From: an uncultured Bacteroidales bacterium
GTDB lineage: Bacteria; Bacteroidota; Bacteroidia; Bacteroidales; Paludibacteraceae
DNA length: 15,457 nt
Reading direction: 5' to 3'
NCBI GenBank assembly: GCA_946619625.1
Contig: CAMOMF010000102.1
Location: forward strand, 1 to 15,457
A program made the translations under genes and the position numbers. Shown here piece by piece: positions 12,628-15,457 of the stretch. The number at the start of each line of letters is the position of its first letter. Position 1 is the stretch's first letter. Under the pieces are notes generated by a model that was not told where the DNA came from, ran no database searches, and saw only the letters and a list, made by a program, of their open reading frames with translations.

Positions 12628-15017
12628 ACGTCATCTTTAATAATATATATATGTCCGTTTTGTAGCACTTTGTGTGCACCGATGGCTTCCGGTGTGGTGT
12701 GAATACTTGAGGTGAACTCATCGTACGCATCGGGCACTTGTGGTGCACGCAGGGCGGAGGAGGTCAGTACGAGCAGTTCGCCCGGTTGAAGCATGAGCGT
12801 AGAGGATGTCAGTTGCACGGCACCATTCAGGTAGTCGTACCATGTTCCGGAAGGGATAGTCACTTGTTGGGGACTACTGGGGGAGAAATTGCCAGCCACA
12901 TACACTTTTGAGGCACCAGTTCCCCACTCTATAGTACGCAGCGCCCTGCCAGAACCGACAAAAACAGCAGTCGGATCGCCTGCAAAAACTGCGGGCAAAA
13001 GGTGCGTACGGAGGTAGCAAACGGCGGCTATCTTTCCATATTGCTGCATACGCGTTCCGGCATGGAAATATCCTTGCGACTCGGGACGAGGCTTGGCAGC
13101 CGTTCTGTTGTCGGAAGAGTTGGCATTGGGTTTGGAAAGCGAACTGCCAATAGAGAAATCGTAGCCGACCTCTTGGAACTGCCAAATCATATGCGGTCCG
13201 TTCAGTAGAACATTGAAGGCCGTGTTCACTGCAATACGGCTGAGGCGTGCCTCTTCATCGGTTTTGACCACACCCGAACCGGACACTTTGGCTTTGTAGA
13301 AATTGCGCTCCTCATCGTGCGACTCACAATAAGACACATAGCCGTCCTTGCCTGCATCGGTAAATCCGTCTCCGCTACTGAGTGTACCCATGGCGGAACG
13401 GTTGTACGCGTTATTCGTATTGTTCCAACAGAGCATGCCCTGACCTACCAGCACAGGACGCTGACTACCCATGTCATTGCCCCAATGCTCCAAGATAAAA
13501 TAGGCATCCTGAGAAGCAGCCTGCACACCCTGAGTATAATAAGTACTGAGGTTGGACATAAGGTTGCTGCAATCGGACCCGCAGAAACCATGTGAGAGGT
13601 CCATACGATAACCGTCCACTTTGTACTCGGTGAGCCAGTAGTTGAGCACTCGGATAAACATCTGGCGGGTGGGGGCAAAATCGTGGTTCCAGTCCTCAAA
13701 GACATTGTCTCCATGCGGTGCACTCACGTTGAACCAAGGGTTCTGAGAGAGGTCGGAACCATATGGGTAGAGTTTGTTCATCGGGTTGTTGCCGGTAGCG
13801 TGGTTGAACACCATGTCCATGATAACCGCCATACCGCGCTTGTGACATTCATCAACAAACGTCTTGAACTCTTCGGGCGAGCCGTATGCTTTGTCCACTG
13901 CAAAATAGTGGTTAGGCGAATACCCCCAGTTGATATTACCGTCGAACTCACAGATGGGCATCAGTTCCACAGCATTGACCCCCAGGTTTTGGATATAGTC
14001 CAGTCTGTCCATCAGTCCTGCGAAACTGCGCTTGGGCGTGTAGTCATAGGTCCAAAGTTCGTAGATAATGAGGTTGTTCTTGTCCGGACGCTGAAAGTTG
14101 AGTGTCTGCTGCGACCATGGGAAAGCGGGCTTTGCCGTTTGCAGGACAGACACATAGCCGCCGTCTGCTCCGCGCATAGGGTATGCGGGAAGAGCGTCGC
14201 CCCAAACAGTGGCGGGTTCGTAGGCATCGTCGGGGTGAAGTTGAATCTCGGCGAAGGCATCGGACAGTTGTTTCTTCACACCATCGGCACGGACCACTGC
14301 ATACTGGAAACGGTATTGTTTGCCGGGCTCGAGGTTCTGAAGCGTTATCCAGAAATAGTTGCCGTCACGTTTGAGCTGATAGTCATTGGACAAGTGCCAG
14401 TTGGTCATATCGCCTATCAGGAAGACGTGCTGGGCGGGCTGTCCCGACTTGGAAGCGGCATACATACAGAGCGAGGCTTGGGTCTGGTCGGGGTAGTAAG
14501 TAATGCCCATTTCCAGTCCTGCGGGACGGGAGGCTTGCTGACATGCGGCGGGGGTGAAATTATCCCAAATATCACCGCTGTTTTCCTCGCCGATGAAAAT
14601 AAGAATATCGCTTCCGCCGGAAGTTTTGCCCTCCTTGGAGCCGTTCGGTCCGTCATGGAAGACGAAGGCAAGGGCGACGATCTTGGTATTGGCAGGCACG
14701 TTGTAGAACGTGTAGATGTTCGGAATCACCAACTGCCATTTGTTCCCAACCTTTGTCAGTTGGGGCGTGTTGGCTGCGCGCCAGTTGGAGACCGTATGTT
14801 TCCAGTCCCCCGTCGATTTGCTCTCAGATGTAATGAGTCCGGTATGGGCATAACACTTGGTGGCAGTTGCCATACCTCCGTTGCCCTTGGTAGGGTCGAA
14901 AGTAATCGTTACCTGACCGGTATAGCCCTCTTCAATGACTGACGGCGTGGTGGTGACCTGTGCAAACGTCACCACTGCGAAGCAACAACTAACTATAAGC
15001 AAAAGTATTCTCTTCAT
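12594..15017 (-). CDS. Exported GH13 alpha-glucan hydrolase (alpha-amylase/pullulanase type)
   Basis: An 807-residue secreted enzyme predicted to cut alpha-1,4 (or alpha-1,6) glucans. A signal peptide (MKRILLLIVS...TFA|Q) suggests cleavage after residue 19; IVSC at 8-11 formally fits a lipobox, but the hydrophobic part before it would be too short. Residues 25-145 form a beta-rich N-terminal domain (DWKHTVSNWR, IVALAFVFHDG). Residues 196-245 resemble a CBM48-like module (HVFLIGDMTNWHLS). The GH13 barrel spans about 311-690 with all key residues: D401 and H406 (DMVFNH), R471 and nucleophile D473 (GYRMD), acid/base E510 (ILEHW), H567 and D568 (ESHDEERN). A C-terminal beta domain and linker lead to a 25-residue tail (783-807). 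The gene follows another GH13 fragment across a 51-base repeat spacer and overlaps murC. Confidence 0.93.
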   Translation of the reverse strand: MKRILLLIVSCCFAVVTFAQVTTTPSVIEEGYTGQVTITFDPTKGNGGMATATKCYAHTGLITSESKSTGDWKHTVSNWRAANTPQLTKVGNKWQLVIPNIYTFYNVPANTKIVALAFVFHDGPNGSKEGKTSGGSDILIFIGEENSGDIWDNFTPAACQQASRPAGLEMGITYYPDQTQASLCMYAASKSGQPAQHVFLIGDMTNWHLSNDYQLKRDGNYFWITLQNLEPGKQYRFQYAVVRADGVKKQLSDAFAEIQLHPDDAYEPATVWGDALPAYPMRGADGGYVSVLQTAKPAFPWSQQTLNFQRPDKNNLIIYELWTYDYTPKRSFAGLMDRLDYIQNLGVNAVELMPICEFDGNINWGYSPNHYFAVDKAYGSPEEFKTFVDECHKRGMAVIMDMVFNHATGNNPMNKLYPYGSDLSQNPWFNVSAPHGDNVFEDWNHDFAPTRQMFIRVLNYWLTEYKVDGYRMDLSHGFCGSDCSNLMSNLSTYYTQGVQAASQDAYFILEHWGNDMGSQRPVLVGQGMLCWNNTNNAYNRSAMGTLSSGDGFTDAGKDGYVSYCESHDEERNFYKAKVSGSGVVKTDEEARLSRIAVNTAFNVLLNGPHMIWQFQEVGYDFSIGSSLSKPNANSSDNRTAAKPRPESQGYFHAGTRMQQYGKIAAVCYLRTHLLPAVFAGDPTAVFVGSGRALRTIEWGTGASKVYVAGNFSPSSPQQVTIPSGTWYDYLNGAVQLTSSTLMLQPGELLVLTSSALRAPQVPDAYDEFTSSIHTTPEAIGAHKVLQNGHIYIIKDDVWYNLQGMKIK

Positions 15018-15021
15018 ACGT

Positions 15022-15070
15022 TCATCTTATGGTCATCTTATGGTTATCTTATGGTCATCTTATGGTTATC
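15022..15070 (-). repeat. 11-bp tandem repeat between the two GH13 genes
   Basis: Unit tcatcttatgg on the plus strand: 15022-15032, 15033-15043, 15044-15054 (ttatcttatgg), 15055-15065, then a half copy to 15070. It fills the spacer between the stop of the upstream gene (its TGA overlaps the array edge) and the ATG of the 807-residue GH13 gene. In the coding direction the units read ccataagatga or ccataagataa, so several stops follow the first, including some in the upstream gene's own frame. Confidence 0.9.
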
Positions 15071-15457
15071 ACTTCACCTGTTGCCCGAGTGCGTTGTACC
15101 AATGTCCGTCCTGAATGAGATAGAGTTGTCCGTTGCTGATAATTTTGTTAGCCTGCGGACGTACCTCTTCTATTTGCTCAATCGGCGTTTTGTCACCAAT
15201 CTGAATACGGTTGTCGCACTTGTCACCACGCGGGGTGGTCATGGTGTAATAAACACCCCACCCGTTGCCCTTGGCAGCGAGAGTGTACCCTTGCGGAGTA
15301 GTGTTGTAGCCCGAGTTCGGTCCCAACAACAGACGAATGGATCCGTTGGTACCGGTGATCGTAGCCTTGTAGAAACCGTTACCCGCCTCATCGCTGACTG
15401 CCGATTCAGAGTGTACACCGGCTTTGTATCGGGCATTCATCATCTTCTTGAGGTCCA
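15069..15457 (-). CDS. C-terminal part of a probable GH13 alpha-amylase (5' end outside window)
   Basis: The last ~128 codons of a gene entering from the right edge; the frame is open at the window end, so Met at 15443 is not its start. DLKKMMNARYKAGVHSES, followed by a beta-rich stretch (GFYKATITGTNGSIRLLLG), resembles the link from the barrel to the C-terminal beta domain in alpha-amylases, where a helix of this kind is followed by small strands. The catalytic residues would lie outside the window, so family membership is an inference supported by the adjacent GH13 gene. It ends in a 25-residue tail (NGQLYLIQDGHWYNALGQ and flanks) that matches the tail of the next gene in 11 of 25 positions. 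The two genes are separated only by an 11-bp repeat array and are probably co-transcribed. Confidence 0.65.
   Translation of the reverse strand, partial: DLKKMMNARYKAGVHSESAVSDEAGNGFYKATITGTNGSIRLLLGPNSGYNTTPQGYTLAAKGNGWGVYYTMTTPRGDKCDNRIQIGDKTPIEQIEEVRPQANKIISNGQLYLIQDGHWYNALGQQVK

Noticed and set aside
13683..14942. A 419-codon plus-strand frame opposite the GH13 gene
   Set aside because: Antisense to catalytic residues of a well-matched enzyme; its composition is a shadow of the GH13 codons.

Overview
The window looks like a chromosomal segment of a Bacteroidales bacterium. Three things point there: the gene order hpt-adk-obg and murC-ftsQ-ftsA-ftsZ, two promoters with the Bacteroidota -7 consensus TAnnTTTGC, and the near absence of Shine-Dalgarno sequences except at rpsU. 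The family within Bacteroidales cannot be fixed from the sequence alone. Nothing resembles an insertion sequence, prophage or CRISPR array.

Layout. Positions 1-1715 (+) carry the 3' end of sufB (Fe-S cluster assembly) and a complete U32-family gene. They converge, with a 9-base gap, on a leftward block at 1725-6374: TGS/uridine-kinase-like nucleoside kinase, SPOR-domain exported protein, hpt, adk and obg. This block covers nucleotide metabolism, ribosome assembly and the envelope. At 6375-6700 two promoters of identical geometry fire away from each other. The rightward one precedes an unassigned structured RNA of about 190 nt whose two ends pair. That RNA is followed at once by tRNA-Leu(CAA) and then rpsU, which has a perfect Shine-Dalgarno sequence and a strong intrinsic terminator. 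Positions 7341-7684 are non-coding and hold two 11-bp-period tandem arrays plus the ftsZ terminator. Leftward from there lie ftsZ, ftsA, ftsQ and murC, the distal end of the division and cell-wall (dcw) cluster. Upstream of murC, where other mur/fts genes might be expected, there are instead two GH13 amylase-type genes in tandem. The second is cut by the window edge.

How the genes work together. MurC makes UDP-MurNAc-L-Ala for peptidoglycan; FtsQ, FtsA and FtsZ build the division machine; the SPOR protein probably binds septal peptidoglycan. Adk, Hpt and the nucleoside kinase balance nucleotide pools; Obg, bS21 and tRNA-Leu serve translation. The amylases are exported and should degrade alpha-glucans.

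The most unusual signals are non-coding. They are the closed structured RNA abutting tRNA-Leu, the rpsU leader, and a recurring habit of filling gene spacers with short tandem repeats, each with its own private unit (7, 11, 15 or 16-20 bp). The two GH13 proteins also share a 25-residue C-terminal tail, and the murC start codon lies inside the DNA encoding one copy of it.
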